From Rhodospirillales bacterium (GTDB lineage Bacteria > Pseudomonadota > Alphaproteobacteria > Rhodospirillales > JASLQF01): a stretch of 64,000 nucleotides of DNA. Within the stretch, counting starts at the first letter, position 1, and every line of letters starts with the position of its first letter. Of this stretch, positions 9,636 to 19,135 are shown piece by piece. The notes under the pieces were generated by a model. The model was not told the DNA's origin. It was given only the letters and a program-made list of their open reading frames with translations, and made no database searches. The stretch is taken from positions 1 through 64,000 of the forward strand of contig JASLQF010000044.1 in NCBI GenBank assembly GCA_030744625.1. Direction: 5' to 3'. Position numbers and translations under genes: made by a program.

Positions 9636-9986
9636 GTGGGATCGAGAATCGCGCTATTGATTGCCGTTCCGGCGACCGCCTTGACGACGGTGTCAGCCGT
9701 GGCACAGACCTACGGAAACCACCCGCATACGGGGGACATGATGGGACATATGGGGGCTTGGGGATGGGGCGGGATGATCCTTGGCCCGATCATGATGATC
9801 GTATTCATCGCCGTGGCGGTGGTCGTCGTCGTGCTCCTGGTGCGCTGGCTCGGTGGGACGGGGCATGGCGGTGCCGTTCACGGCCCGCCGGGCAGGACGG
9901 CCCTGGACATCCTCAAGGAACGGTTCGCCAGGGGCGAGATCGACAAGGAAGAGTTCGAAGAGCGGCGACGCGTGCTGGGTGAATAG
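9636..9986 (+). CDS. Small membrane protein with C-terminal SHOCT domain
   Basis: Product of 116 residues starting at GTG behind GGAGGAGG. It has a signal-like N-terminus (about 1-23), a Gly/Met/His-rich stretch, one strong membrane helix (ILGPIMMIVFIAVAVVVVV) and a C-terminal SHOCT motif (ALDILKERFARGEIDKEEFEERRR). SHOCT is a short C-terminal oligomerisation domain. The role is unknown; similar proteins occur near metal-stress and transport genes. Confidence 0.85.
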   Translation: MGSRIALLIAVPATALTTVSAVAQTYGNHPHTGDMMGHMGAWGWGGMILGPIMMIVFIAVAVVVVVLLVRWLGGTGHGGAVHGPPGRTALDILKERFARGEIDKEEFEERRRVLGE

Positions 9987-10055
9987 CGTACTCGCACGAG
10001 GCCTCCGTCGAATGACCGTCCGACGCCCTCTCCGGGGCGCCAAGGCGACATCGGC

Positions 10056-10712
10056 CTAGCTTCCGGCCGCCCGTAGGGCCTCGATGGCGGCCTTGTAGTC
10101 GCCACCGCCGAACACGGCGCTACCCGCCACCAGTACGTTGGCGCCGGCCTCGATGGCCGCCTTGGCGGTGTCGGCGTTGATGCCGCCGTCGACCTCCAGC
10201 TCGATGGGGCGGTCGCCGATCATGTGCCGCACGCGGCGGATCTTCTCGAGCTGATCGGCGATGAAGCTCTGGCCCCCGAAGCCGGGGTTGACGGTCATCA
10301 CCAGCACCAGGTCGACGGCGTCGAGGACGTGCTCGACGGCCGCCGCCGGCGTCGCCGGGTTGAGCGACACGCCGGCCTTCCTGCCAAGCCCGCGGATGAC
10401 CTGGAGCGAGCGGTCGAGGTGGGGGCCGGCCTCGACGTGGACCGTGATGATGTCGGCGCCGGCTTCGGCGAAGGCCTCCAGGTAGGGATCGGCGGGGCTG
10501 ATCATGAGGTGCACGTCGAGGGGCTTCCCGGTGTGCGGGCGCAGCGCCCGCACCACGTCCGCACCGATGGTGATGTTGGGAACGAAATGGCCGTCCATGA
10601 CGTCGACGTGGACGTAGTCGCAGCCGGCGGCGTCGATGGCGCGCACCTCCTCGCCGAGCCGCGCGAAATCGGCGGACAGGATCGAGGGCGCGATCTTGAT
10701 GGCGTCGGTCAT
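10056..10712 (-). CDS. rpe: Ribulose-phosphate 3-epimerase
   Basis: Interconverts ribulose-5-P and xylulose-5-P in the pentose phosphate or Calvin cycle. The 218-residue TIM barrel has [10 protein letters not shown] at the start, [22 protein letters not shown] and ELEVDGGIN, covering the catalytic Asp pair and metal-site His residues. It is the last gene of a leftward tkt-fba-rpe cluster, 18 bp after fba, which supports a shared transcript. Confidence 0.96.
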   Translation of the reverse strand: MTDAIKIAPSILSADFARLGEEVRAIDAAGCDYVHVDVMDGHFVPNITIGADVVRALRPHTGKPLDVHLMISPADPYLEAFAEAGADIITVHVEAGPHLDRSLQVIRGLGRKAGVSLNPATPAAAVEHVLDAVDLVLVMTVNPGFGGQSFIADQLEKIRRVRHMIGDRPIELEVDGGINADTAKAAIEAGANVLVAGSAVFGGGDYKAAIEALRAAGS

Positions 10713-10730
10713 ACAGATGTCATGTGGCCG

Positions 10731-11762
10731 CTACGCCGCCTCCAACTCGCCTTCCATGTCCCGGGTATAGCCGCCGCTACACGCCGCGCTGTTGAACTTG
10801 GCGCGGTGGTAAAGGGCCTGCTGGGCGGCCGCCACGTTGTCGGCGGAGCCACCCCACCGCTTCAGGGCCAGGGCCTGCAGGGCACGGCCATACGAGAAGC
10901 TGAGCTTCCACGGATGCGACCCGGTGAGCGCGTTCATAGCGTTGAGGTGTTGGGTCGCCACCTCGTCGCTCTGCCCGCCCGACAGGAACACGATGCCCGG
11001 CACCGCGGCGGGCACGGTGCGGGCGAGACAGGCGACAGTGCGCGCCGCCACCTCCTCGATGCCGGCCTGGGCGGCGCACTCGGCGCCCGAAATCACCATG
11101 TTCGGCTTCAGCAGCATGCCCTCGAGGCTGACGCCATGTTCGTGCAGGGCGTGGAAGACCGCGGCCAGGGTGTCGGTGGTGACCTCGTCGCAGCGCTCGA
11201 TATCGTGGGCGCCGTCCATCAGCACCTCGGGCTCGACGATGGGCACCAGCCCGCCTTCCTGACAGAGGCGCGCGTAGCGGGCCAGGGCGTGGGCGTTGGC
11301 CTCGATGCAATAGCGGCTGGGAATGGCGTCGCCGATGGTGATGACGGCCCGCCACTTGGCGAAGGTGGCGCCCAACTCGCGGTATTCGGCGATGCGCTCG
11401 CGCAGGCCGTCGAGGCCCTCCGTCACCTTTTCGCCCGCCGCGCCGGCCAGCGCCTTGGCCCCGGTGTCCACCTTGATGCCGGGATGGATACCCTGGCCTT
11501 GCAGGACCTCGACGATGGGGATGCCTTCGGGGCTCGATTGGCGGATGGTCTCGTCGTAGAGGATGGCGCCGCTGACGAATTCACCGAGGCCGGCGGTGGT
11601 GAACAGCAGCGCGCGGTAGGCGCAGCGGCTGTCCTCGGTCGATTCGACGCCGATGGTCTCGAAGCGCTTTCCGATGGTCGGCGTGCTTTCATCGGCCGCC
11701 AGGATGCCCCGGGCGTCGGCCACGATGTCCTGGGCCACAGATTCGAGTTGCTGCACCGTCAT
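10731..11762 (-). CDS. fba: Class I fructose-bisphosphate aldolase
   Basis: Cleaves or forms fructose-1,6-bisphosphate by a Schiff base. The 343-residue product has GILAADESTPTIGKR at the N-terminus, IHPGIKVDTGAKAL, GATFAKWRAVI and LEGMLLKPNMVI (Schiff-base Lys), with a C-terminal Tyr segment (GGYTRDMEGELEAA). These mark the eukaryote-like class I enzyme rather than metal-dependent class II. GGGAGGAGGGCG precedes the ATG, and a 21-codon mini-ORF from the tkt end terminates across this ATG. Confidence 0.95.
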   Translation of the reverse strand: MTVQQLESVAQDIVADARGILAADESTPTIGKRFETIGVESTEDSRCAYRALLFTTAGLGEFVSGAILYDETIRQSSPEGIPIVEVLQGQGIHPGIKVDTGAKALAGAAGEKVTEGLDGLRERIAEYRELGATFAKWRAVITIGDAIPSRYCIEANAHALARYARLCQEGGLVPIVEPEVLMDGAHDIERCDEVTTDTLAAVFHALHEHGVSLEGMLLKPNMVISGAECAAQAGIEEVAARTVACLARTVPAAVPGIVFLSGGQSDEVATQHLNAMNALTGSHPWKLSFSYGRALQALALKRWGGSADNVAAAQQALYHRAKFNSAACSGGYTRDMEGELEAA

Positions 11763-11782
11763 CGCCCTCCTCCCGATATTCC

Positions 11783-11831
11783 GTTCATTTTACAGACGTC
11801 TTTCATTTTACAGGCGTCGTTCATTTTACAG
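11783..11831 (-). repeat. 18-bp tandem repeat (about 2.7 copies) bridging tkt and fba
   Basis: On the coding strand the unit is CTGTAAAATGAACGACGC with small changes. The first copy includes the tkt stop codon. The repeats form an open mini-ORF (11824 down to 11759, 21 codons) that starts ATG inside the tkt stop region (TAAAATG) and ends in TGA overlapping the fba ATG. It may be replication slippage, or a translational coupler; the sequence alone does not decide. Confidence 0.8.
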
Positions 11832-13847
11832 CCGGGCCTTGACGGCGGCGACAACGTTCTCGGGCGTGATCCCGAAATGGGTGTAAAGCTGCCCGGCCGG
11901 CGCCGAGGCGCCGAAGGAATCCATGCCGACGAAACCGCCGGCCTCGCCGAGATACCTTTCCCAGCCCTGGCCGACGGCGGCCTCGACGGCGACGCGCGCC
12001 GAGTCAGGCGCCAGCACGGAATCGCGGTAGGCGGCATCCTGCTCGTCGAAGAGTTCCCAGCACGGCATGGAGACCACGGCGGTGGGCACGCCGTCGGCCT
12101 GCAATGCCCGGCGCGCTTCCATGGCGAGGGCGACTTCCGAGCCGGTGGCCAGCACCGTCGCCCGCCGTTCGCCGTCGGCCTCGGCCAGCACGTAGGCGCC
12201 GCGCGCGCACAGGTTTTCGCTGCAGTGTTCGGTGCGCAGGGCCGGCACTCCCTGGCGGGTCAGGGCCAGGGCCGAGGGCCCGGTGACGCGGGTGAGCGCG
12301 ACGGCCCAGCACTCCGCCGTCTCCACCGCATCGGCCGGGCGCAACACGGCCATGTTGGGAATGGCGCGCAAGCTCGCCAGGGTCTCCACCGGCTGATGGG
12401 TCGGGCCGTCTTCGCCGAGGCCGATGGAATCGTGGGTCAGCACGTAGATGACGCGCTGGCCCATGAGGGCCGAGAGGCGCATGGCCGGGCGCATGTAATC
12501 GGCGAAGATGAGGAAGGTGCCGCTATAGGGGATGAGCCCGCCGTGCAGGGCCATGCCGTTCATGGCGGCGGCCATGGCGTGCTCGCGCACCCCGTAGTGG
12601 AGGTAGCGCCCGGCGAAATCGTTCGCCGTGATCACCGTCGTGCTTTCGGTGCGCGTGTTGTTGGATCCCGTGAGGTCGGCCGAGCCGCCGATCATCTGGG
12701 GCACCTGGGCGGTCAGCACGTCGAGGGCGGCCTGCGAGGCCTTGCGCGTCGCCCAGGCCGGCTTGTCGTCGGCCAGGGCGCGCTTGTGGGCATCGAGCGC
12801 CGCTTCCCAGCCGTCGGGCGGATCGCCGGCCAGGGCGCCGTCAAAGCGCGCCCTGGTGTCCGCATCAAGCTCGGTAATGCGCGCCTCCCAGTCGCCGCGC
12901 GCGCCCGCGCCGCGCGCGCCCGCGGCGCGCCAGGCGGCGAGCACGTCGTCGGGAACGGCGAAGGGCTCGTGCGGCCAGCCCAGATTCTGGCGGGCGCCGG
13001 CGATTTCTTGCGAGCCGAGAGGCGCGCCGTGGGTGGCCGACGTCCCCTCCTTGGTCGGCGCGCCGTAGCCGATGGTTGTGCGGCAGGCAATCAAGGACGG
13101 CTTGTCCGAGGTCCGCGCCTCCTCGATGGCGGCGGCGACGGCGACGGCGTCGTGGCCGTCCACCGATTGGACGTCCCAGCCCGAGGCGCGAAAGCGCGCC
13201 GGCTGGTCGTCGGAGACGGTGAGCTCGGTGGCCCCGTCGATGGAAACGTGGTTGTCGTCGAACAGCACGATGAGCCTGGCCAACCCGAGATGGCCGGCGA
13301 GCGAGATCGCCTCGTGGCTGATGCCTTCCATCAGGCAGCCGTCGCCGGCCACGGCGTAGGTGTAGTGATCGACGACGCCGTCGCCGAAGCGGGCATTCAA
13401 AAGGCGCTCGGCCAGCGCCATGCCGACGGCGTTGGCCACCCCTTGTCCCAGGGGGCCCGTCGTCGTCTCGATGCCCGGCGCGTGGCCGTACTCGGGATGG
13501 CCCGCCGTGCGTGCCCCGAGCTGGCGGAAATTCTCCAGCTCCGTCAGGGTCATGTCCTCGTACCCGGTGAGATAAAGGAGGGAATAGAGAAGCATCGAGC
13601 CGTGGCCCGCCGACAGCACGAAACGATCGCGGTCCGGCCACTCGGGCGCCGATGGGTCGAACTTCAGGAAATGGGTGAAAAGGACGGTGGCGGCGTCGGC
13701 CATGCCCATGGGCATTCCCGGATGGCCCGAGTTGGCTTTCTCCACCGCGTCCGCCGCCAGGAAGCGGATGGCATTGGCCATGTCTTCGTGGGCGACGCCG
13801 GGCGCGGAAGTGGTCTCGGCGCGGGGCTTTTGGCGGGTGGCGGTCAT
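11826..13847 (-). CDS. tkt: Transketolase
   Basis: Thiamine-diphosphate enzyme moving two-carbon units between sugar phosphates. The 673-residue product has [11 protein letters not shown], the ThDP motif [22 protein letters not shown], and [17 protein letters not shown] with [17 protein letters not shown] in the pyrimidine-binding half. An unusual low-complexity Arg/Ala/Gly run ([13 protein letters not shown]) lies around residues 300-320. The start MTATRQ is chosen because AGGAG lies ten bases upstream. It heads the tkt-fba-rpe cluster; no RuBisCO or phosphoribulokinase gene is in view, so Calvin-cycle use is not shown. Confidence 0.96.
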   Translation of the reverse strand: MTATRQKPRAETTSAPGVAHEDMANAIRFLAADAVEKANSGHPGMPMGMADAATVLFTHFLKFDPSAPEWPDRDRFVLSAGHGSMLLYSLLYLTGYEDMTLTELENFRQLGARTAGHPEYGHAPGIETTTGPLGQGVANAVGMALAERLLNARFGDGVVDHYTYAVAGDGCLMEGISHEAISLAGHLGLARLIVLFDDNHVSIDGATELTVSDDQPARFRASGWDVQSVDGHDAVAVAAAIEEARTSDKPSLIACRTTIGYGAPTKEGTSATHGAPLGSQEIAGARQNLGWPHEPFAVPDDVLAAWRAAGARGAGARGDWEARITELDADTRARFDGALAGDPPDGWEAALDAHKRALADDKPAWATRKASQAALDVLTAQVPQMIGGSADLTGSNNTRTESTTVITANDFAGRYLHYGVREHAMAAAMNGMALHGGLIPYSGTFLIFADYMRPAMRLSALMGQRVIYVLTHDSIGLGEDGPTHQPVETLASLRAIPNMAVLRPADAVETAECWAVALTRVTGPSALALTRQGVPALRTEHCSENLCARGAYVLAEADGERRATVLATGSEVALAMEARRALQADGVPTAVVSMPCWELFDEQDAAYRDSVLAPDSARVAVEAAVGQGWERYLGEAGGFVGMDSFGASAPAGQLYTHFGITPENVVAAVKARL

Positions 13848-14185
13848 CGGCGGGTTTCTCCTAGTCGATGGTAACCGGTGCCGGGACCGCCGATGGCACA
13901 CGGCGGCGCGGCGCTCCGAATCCCAGGAGATCGCTTTATCTTGCGCGGTTTCAAGGGATTAGCTGGAATCGCCCAGACCCTTATTCTTGCCAAGCGACAC
14001 CCCGGAAACCGGTGGAGCCAAGCGCTGCGGCGAACAACCGCCCGCCGCGTCTTCAATACCACATTGGCGGAACCAATCAACAGGGCATCGGCGGCGCGGC
14101 AGCGCCGGTTTAGCGCTTCTCGCGGTGCCCGCAAATCGGCTATACGGGGTGTCCGAGAAAAAACCCATTGGGAAGGAAGCACGTC
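13848..14185. other. Divergent intergenic region
   Basis: No supported gene. The region lies between divergent tkt and the Rid-family gene and must contain both promoters. Short ORFs here lack ribosome sites or family features. I see no strong palindrome. Confidence 0.4.
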
Positions 14186-14578
14186 ATGTTCACTGTTCAC
14201 AACCCGGCATCCATCGTCGCCCCGCTCAGCCATTACAGCCACGCCATCAAGGTGCCGCCGAACGCCGAATGGCTTTACCTCGCCGGGCAGGTCGGGATCG
14301 GAGCGGACGGCAAGCTCGCCGAGGGATTCGAGGCCCAGAGCGACATCGTCTGGACCAACATCGGGGCGATACTCGAGGATGCCGGCATGGGCTTCGAGCA
14401 TTTGGTCAAGGTCAACATCTACCTGACCGATACCGCCGACATCCCCGCCTCGCGCACTCTTCGCGACAAGTACCTGGGCGATCTGGAAAACCCGCCGGCG
14501 GCGACCCTGGCCGTCATCTCCCAGCTCGCCAACCCGGGTTTCCTGGTCGAGATCGAGGGTATCGCCGCCAAGGCTTGA
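14186..14578 (+). CDS. Rid-family (YjgF/YER057c/UK114) protein
   Basis: Product of 130 residues with the Rid chorismate-mutase-like fold: LYLAGQVGIGADGKLAEGF, VKVNIYLTDTADIPA, and NPPAATLAVISQLANPGFLVEIEGIA. Family members hydrolyse reactive enamine/imine intermediates. The usual catalytic Arg of RidA (RxA near the end) is not seen; PPAATL stands in its place, so it is more likely a Rid2-7 type of unknown substrate. ATG is used with GGAAGGAAG upstream; a TTG six codons earlier is also possible. Confidence 0.88.
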   Translation: MFTVHNPASIVAPLSHYSHAIKVPPNAEWLYLAGQVGIGADGKLAEGFEAQSDIVWTNIGAILEDAGMGFEHLVKVNIYLTDTADIPASRTLRDKYLGDLENPPAATLAVISQLANPGFLVEIEGIAAKA

Positions 14579-14626
14579 CGCTGCTGAGGCGCGCCACGGA
14601 ACCACGGCCAAGCATGGAGGTGGATC

Positions 14627-14848
14627 ATGGGAAAGGTCGAAAGCCTGTACGGCACAACCCCAGCCGAGATTTTCGAAAGCGGGCTGGAAAACATCGGCGA
14701 TATCGAAGCGGTCGCCGTTTCCGTCCTGTGGAAGGACGGCACCGTCACCGCCGGATGGTCGAACATGGAACGGGCGCAGGTGGCGTTCTTGGTATTGGCG
14801 CTCGACGCGCGCCAGCGCCGCGACCTGTTGCGGGAGATCGAGGGTTGA
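14627..14848 (+). CDS. Small conserved-looking protein of unknown function
   Basis: Product of 73 residues with an excellent GGAGGTGGATC ribosome site. The sequence (MGKVESLYGTTPAEIFESG...) looks soluble, with a VLWKDGTVTAGWSNM strand and an Arg-rich C-terminal helix. I do not recognise the family. It sits between the Rid and GFA genes in the same direction and probably shares their transcript. Confidence 0.7.
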   Translation: MGKVESLYGTTPAEIFESGLENIGDIEAVAVSVLWKDGTVTAGWSNMERAQVAFLVLALDARQRRDLLREIEG

Positions 14849-14876
14849 AGGCCGGCGAGGCGGCGGGACCGGCGCC

Positions 14877-15320
14877 ATGAGCGCGCCGGAAGGCGAAGAG
14901 TGGACAGGCGGATGCCTGTGCGGGGCGTTGCGCTACCGGGCCGCGAAAGGCCCGGTGCGCGCCGTCATCTGCCACTGCGAAATGTGCCGCAAGGTGTCCG
15001 GGGCGCCGCTGCTTTCGTTCGTCCACTTTCCCCTCGACGGCTTCCAGTGGAGTGAGGGCGAGCCATCCTACTATCGCTCCTCGGCCGACGCCGAACGCGG
15101 CTTCTGCCCCATTTGCGGCAGCACGGTGTCGATGAAGGAAACGGTCCTCGACGACCGCGTCCAGGTGTCGCTGGGCAGCCTCGACCGGCCCGGGGACGTC
15201 ACCCCCGACGACCACGTGTGGACGCAGAGCCAGCTTCCCTGGCTGCACATCGATGACCGGTTGCCACGCTATCCCCGGAACAGCCCGGCGGCGCCCAGCC
15301 TCGCCGTCGAAGCGGATTAG
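14877..15320 (+). CDS. GFA-family (Mss4-like) zinc protein
   Basis: Product of 147 residues with the glutathione-dependent formaldehyde-activating (GFA) fold. Zinc ligands are visible as GGCLCGALRY, CHCEMCRKVSGAP and FCPICGSTV. The family binds zinc, and some members bind glutathione; the enzymatic role of most is unproved. Its start is 28 bp after the preceding small gene. Confidence 0.9.
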   Translation: MSAPEGEEWTGGCLCGALRYRAAKGPVRAVICHCEMCRKVSGAPLLSFVHFPLDGFQWSEGEPSYYRSSADAERGFCPICGSTVSMKETVLDDRVQVSLGSLDRPGDVTPDDHVWTQSQLPWLHIDDRLPRYPRNSPAAPSLAVEAD

Positions 15321-15433
15321 GGGGCTCGAACCCGGGCGGCGGCCTGGCCATGGCCGGCCGGCGGCGCTTCGTGCTAACGTCGCGCCCGCGAACAACAGCC
15401 CGCGACGCGGCGCCTTGATCAGGAAACAAAAAC

Positions 15434-16489
15434 ATGCACAGCCAACAAATCGTCGAATTCGGCGGGCCGCTCGTGGCCCACGACTATCCCACGCCCGAGC
15501 CCACCGGCACCGAGGTCCTGGTGCGCGTACATGGCTGCGGCGTCTGCCATTCCGACCTGCATATCTGGGACGGCTATTTCGATCTCGGCGGCGGCAACAA
15601 GGTCATGGTCATCGACCGCGGCATGAAGATACCCTTCACCCTCGGCCACGAAATCGTCGGCGAAGTGGCGGCGCTGGGGCCCGAGGCCGAGGGAGCCACC
15701 GTCGGCGACAAGCGCATCGTCTATCCCTGGGTGGGCTGCGGCGAATGCGCGATCTGCGCGCGCGGCGACGATAACCTGTGCGTCACCCAGCGATTTCTCG
15801 GCACCCGCGTCGACGGCGGATACTCAGACCACGTGGTGGTGCCGCACCCGCGCTACCTGGTCGACTACGAAGGCGTCGACGACGACATCGCCGGCACCTA
15901 CGCGTGCTCGGGCCTGACCGCCTATGCGTCGCTCAAGAAGGTGGCCTCGCTCGGCGCCGACGACAACGTGGTGATGATCGGCGCCGGCGGCGTCGGCCTC
16001 AGCGCCGTGCACCTGGCGCCGTCGGTGATCGAGGCCGGCGTCATCGTCGCCGACACCGATGCGGCGAAGCGCCAGGCGGCGCTGGCGGCGGGTGCCTGGC
16101 ACGCCATCGACAGCACCGCCGAGGACGCCGTCAAGACGGTACGCACGGAGCTGACCAAGGGCGGCGCCGGCGCCGTCATCGACTTCGTGGGCAGCCCCGC
16201 CACCGCCCAATTCGGCCTCGACGTGCTGCGCAACGGCGGAACCCTGGTCATCGTCGGCCTGTATGGGGGCCAATTGCCCCTGTCTCTCGTCCTGCTCCCC
16301 TTCCGCAGCCTGCGCATCATGGGCTCGTTCGTGGGCTCCCTGCCTGACCTGCGCGCCCTCATGGCGCTGGTCAAGGAGCGCGGCGTGCCGCCCATACCGT
16401 ACGAGACGCGGCCGCTCTCGGATGCCAGCCAGGCGCTCGTCGACCTCAAGGCCGGCCGCGTCACGGGCCGCGTCGTCCTCAGGCCCTGA
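15434..16489 (+). CDS. Zinc-dependent alcohol dehydrogenase (MDR family)
   Basis: Product of 351 residues. Catalytic zinc site GCGVCHSDLHIWDG plus GHEIVGEV; structural zinc Cys cluster GCGECAICARGDDNLC; NAD-binding VVMIGAGGVGLSAV. These define a zinc-type medium-chain dehydrogenase acting on alcohols or aldehydes. The substrate cannot be named. Spacing from the GFA gene (113 bp) leaves room for its own promoter. Confidence 0.92.
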   Translation: MHSQQIVEFGGPLVAHDYPTPEPTGTEVLVRVHGCGVCHSDLHIWDGYFDLGGGNKVMVIDRGMKIPFTLGHEIVGEVAALGPEAEGATVGDKRIVYPWVGCGECAICARGDDNLCVTQRFLGTRVDGGYSDHVVVPHPRYLVDYEGVDDDIAGTYACSGLTAYASLKKVASLGADDNVVMIGAGGVGLSAVHLAPSVIEAGVIVADTDAAKRQAALAAGAWHAIDSTAEDAVKTVRTELTKGGAGAVIDFVGSPATAQFGLDVLRNGGTLVIVGLYGGQLPLSLVLLPFRSLRIMGSFVGSLPDLRALMALVKERGVPPIPYETRPLSDASQALVDLKAGRVTGRVVLRP

Positions 16490-16567
16490 GAGCCCGTCGG
16501 CGGTGCTCCATGCGAGGACGCCTCCGCGCCGAGTGCGCGGGCACCGGATGTGGGTTATGATGGCCCC

Positions 16568-17128
16568 ATGAATGACGAGTCCCAACAACTCCACTTCCGC
16601 TATTCCCCGGAAGACGACCGCATCATGGCGTTCATCCGCGGAGAGGGGGGAAAGGAACACGTCTTCGAACTGACGCGCCGGGTGATCAAGGCGCTGTGGC
16701 CGCAGCTCGCGTCAAGGGTCGGCGCCGCCAGCGAGGCCGTCAAGAAAGCGCCGACGGACGTCCGCAAGCAAGTGCTGGAGTTCGAACAGGAGGGCGCCAT
16801 GCAGAGCGCCAGGCAGACGGGCGCCGTCTCGACCGGCCAGAAGCTGCCGGCGGCACAGCAGCGCACCCGCTACCTGGTCAAGAAGATACAGTTGGAGGAC
16901 CACCCTTCGGGCCACAAGATTCTGCATTTCTCGGACGGCAAGACGTCCCTCAACCTGCCGATCACGGTGGAGCGCCTGCAGGTGGTATGCGAACTTTTGC
17001 GGTCCCTGGCGACCAACGCCGATTGGGACCTCAACCTGGCCTACGGGATGGCGCCGGCCAAGCCCGGACAAAAAAAACCGGCGGCCAGCGGCGGCACGAC
17101 GCCAAAGGGCAAGCCGTCGCTCCATTAA
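16568..17128 (+). CDS. Hypothetical protein
   Basis: Product of 186 residues, no signal peptide or membrane segment. The N-terminal half (residues 1-60) is mixed, followed by a charged region and an ordered C-terminal segment (VKKIQLEDHPSGHKILHFSDGK, with SLNLPITVERLQVVCELLRS). A Lys/Pro/Gly tail ends the protein. I do not recognise the family. ATG 16568 is preferred over GTG 16550. It lies 26 bp before a BON protein gene in the same direction. Confidence 0.75.
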   Translation: MNDESQQLHFRYSPEDDRIMAFIRGEGGKEHVFELTRRVIKALWPQLASRVGAASEAVKKAPTDVRKQVLEFEQEGAMQSARQTGAVSTGQKLPAAQQRTRYLVKKIQLEDHPSGHKILHFSDGKTSLNLPITVERLQVVCELLRSLATNADWDLNLAYGMAPAKPGQKKPAASGGTTPKGKPSLH

Positions 17129-17154
17129 ATTCTTATCAAGAAAGGCAAGATGCC

Positions 17155-17787
17155 ATGCGAAACGGGGTAATCAACAAGCTTTGTGCGGTCTTTTTCACCT
17201 TCTTGCTTGTCGCATGGGGCGTCGGCACCGGGCCGGCGGCCGCCCTCGAACTCAATCCCTTTTCGGCCATCAAGAGCGCCGTCGAGGCCGCCGTCGAGGA
17301 TCGCAGCTCCGAAGACATCGCCGAGGACCTGAGGATCAAGGCGGCGATCACCGCCGACGTCATCGGCGAGATGGGAACCGACGTCATCTCGATCAGCTCA
17401 GACGTCTACGAACAGGACGTTATGCTGACCGGCAGCGTCGAGAAGGAAGAGCAGAAGAAACAGGCCGAAAAGCTGACCAAGGCCATCGAGGGGGTGAAAA
17501 AGATCTATAACGAAATCCTCGTTAAAAAGCCCTTGGACAAGGAAAAAGGCGCCGTCGAGAACTTCGTCGACGACTCCGTCATCGAGGGCAAGATCAACGC
17601 CCTCCTGCTCGACGCCTCGGGCGTCAACGTCACCAACTTCCGCTGGCGCTCGGTGGGCGGCACGGTGTTCCTGTTCGGCCGCGCGCTGTCGAAGGAAGAG
17701 CTCAAGAAGGCGATCGCCGTCGTCAAGGACATCGACAACGTCGTCGCCGTGACCAGCCGGGTGAAGGTCCGCCCCAAGTCCGACTGA
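17155..17787 (+). CDS. Exported BON-domain protein
   Basis: Product of 210 residues with a signal peptide (about 1-31, ending GPAAALE). Two BON-like units follow: one around residues 60-120 (LRIKAAITADVIGEMGTD, DVMLTGSVEKEEQKKQAEK) and a second around 140-205 (VIEGKINALLLDASGVN, VFLFGRALSKEEL). BON domains in OsmY/DolP-like proteins bind membranes in the periplasm. The short gap to the next quinone oxidoreductase gene (9 bp) suggests co-transcription. Confidence 0.88.
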   Translation: MRNGVINKLCAVFFTFLLVAWGVGTGPAAALELNPFSAIKSAVEAAVEDRSSEDIAEDLRIKAAITADVIGEMGTDVISISSDVYEQDVMLTGSVEKEEQKKQAEKLTKAIEGVKKIYNEILVKKPLDKEKGAVENFVDDSVIEGKINALLLDASGVNVTNFRWRSVGGTVFLFGRALSKEELKKAIAVVKDIDNVVAVTSRVKVRPKSD

Positions 17788-17796
17788 GAGCCAGCC

Positions 17797-18783
17797 ATGC
17801 CCAAAGCAGCCGTCATCCACGAGAAGGGTCCGCCCGAGGTCCTGGTGTGGGAGGACATCGAGGTGCCCGACCCCGGACCCGGCGAGGCCCGCCTCAAACA
17901 GACCGCCGTCGGGGTTAATTTCGTGGACACCTATCACCGGGCCGGGGTCCCCCACCCGTGGCCGGTGCCGCCGCCGCCCACAGTCATCGGGCTCGAGGGC
18001 GTCGGCATCGTCGAGGCGGTCGGCCCCGGCGTCACCGGCATCGCGGCCGGCGATCGCGTGGCCTACGCCCTGCCCCCGCTCGGCGCCTACGCCGAGGTCC
18101 GCAACATGACCACCCACCGCCTCATCAAGGTGCCCAAGGGAATCGGCGACGTTCAGGCCGCCGGCATGATGCTCAAGGGCCTGACCGCCCAATACCTGTT
18201 GCGCAGCACCTACCGGGTGCGGCCCGGAGACACCATCGTGGTGACGGCGGCGGCCGGCGGCATGGGGCTCATCCTATGCCAGTGGGCCAATCACCTGGGC
18301 GCCACCGTCATCGGCACGGTGAGCACCGAGGAAAAGGCGGAACAAGCCGCCGCCCACGGCTGCCATCACCCGGTGGTGTACGAGCAACGCGACTTCCGCG
18401 AGACCGTGCGCGAAGTCACCGACGGCGCCGGCGTGCCGGTGGTCTACGAATCGGTCGGCAAGGACACCTTTCAGCGCTCCCTCGATTGCCTGCGCCCGCG
18501 CGGCATCCTGGCCAGCTTCGGCCACGCCTCGGGACCGCCCGACCCGGTCGACGTGATCGACCTCGGCGCCCGCGGCTCGCTGTGGGTGACGCGGCCCACC
18601 ATCATGACCTACATGGAAGATCGCGACGACATGGTCGCTGCGGCGGGCGAGCTCTTCGAGGTGGTGCAATCAGGCGCCGTCAAGATCGAGGTCAACCAGA
18701 CCTTCGCCCTGAAGGACGCCGCCGAGGCCCACCGCGCCGTCGGCGAGCGCCGGACCACGGGCTCTACGGTGCTGCTTCCTTAG
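17797..18783 (+). CDS. qorA: Quinone oxidoreductase (zeta-crystallin-like MDR)
   Basis: Product of 328 residues of the zinc-free MDR branch. Marks are VNFVDTYHRAG, GLEGVGIVEAVGPGV, GDRVAYALPPLGAYAE and the NADPH motif VTAAAGGMGLILCQWA. The family reduces quinones with NADPH by one- or two-electron transfer. No zinc-ligand Cys clusters are seen, which fits. It ends the BON-qor pair. Confidence 0.92.
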   Translation: MPKAAVIHEKGPPEVLVWEDIEVPDPGPGEARLKQTAVGVNFVDTYHRAGVPHPWPVPPPPTVIGLEGVGIVEAVGPGVTGIAAGDRVAYALPPLGAYAEVRNMTTHRLIKVPKGIGDVQAAGMMLKGLTAQYLLRSTYRVRPGDTIVVTAAAGGMGLILCQWANHLGATVIGTVSTEEKAEQAAAHGCHHPVVYEQRDFRETVREVTDGAGVPVVYESVGKDTFQRSLDCLRPRGILASFGHASGPPDPVDVIDLGARGSLWVTRPTIMTYMEDRDDMVAAAGELFEVVQSGAVKIEVNQTFALKDAAEAHRAVGERRTTGSTVLLP

Positions 18784-19135
18784 CAGGCTCCATGACCGCC
18801 CGGTCAAGCCGCCAGGGCGCCTTGGTTCAAGGAGTGTTCGTTCTTCGGGCCGCGCCCAAAGTCGCGGACCCCGCGGGAAGCACGCTGAATAGCGCGCCCC
18901 CGCGAGACCCGCCGGGATCCCGAGACCCATGGGGGCAATGGGCCAACGGTTGTTCGCCGTTCGAGATCCTTGTTCTCCCTAAAGCTCGAACACGGGAGCG
19001 TGATTCAAAGGTAATGCTACTTACTCGCATTTTCAAGGTTCTTTGCCGGCGTGACACCGGCCTGCTCCTCCGAATGTCCCCATCCAAGGAGTTGTCGGTT
19101 GGCAAGTGGGCATCGCCGAGGCATCATTCGACGCC
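18784..19135. other. Intergenic region
   Basis: About 350 bp without a supported gene. It holds AAGGAG at 19086-19091, too far from either candidate start of the cytochrome gene to decide between them. No clear terminator or operator seen. Confidence 0.35.

Noticed and set aside
10224-13874. A 1216-codon open frame on the plus strand across rpe, fba and tkt
   Set aside because: It is antisense to three well-supported enzymes; long antisense frames are expected in GC-rich DNA and its product has no recognisable fold.
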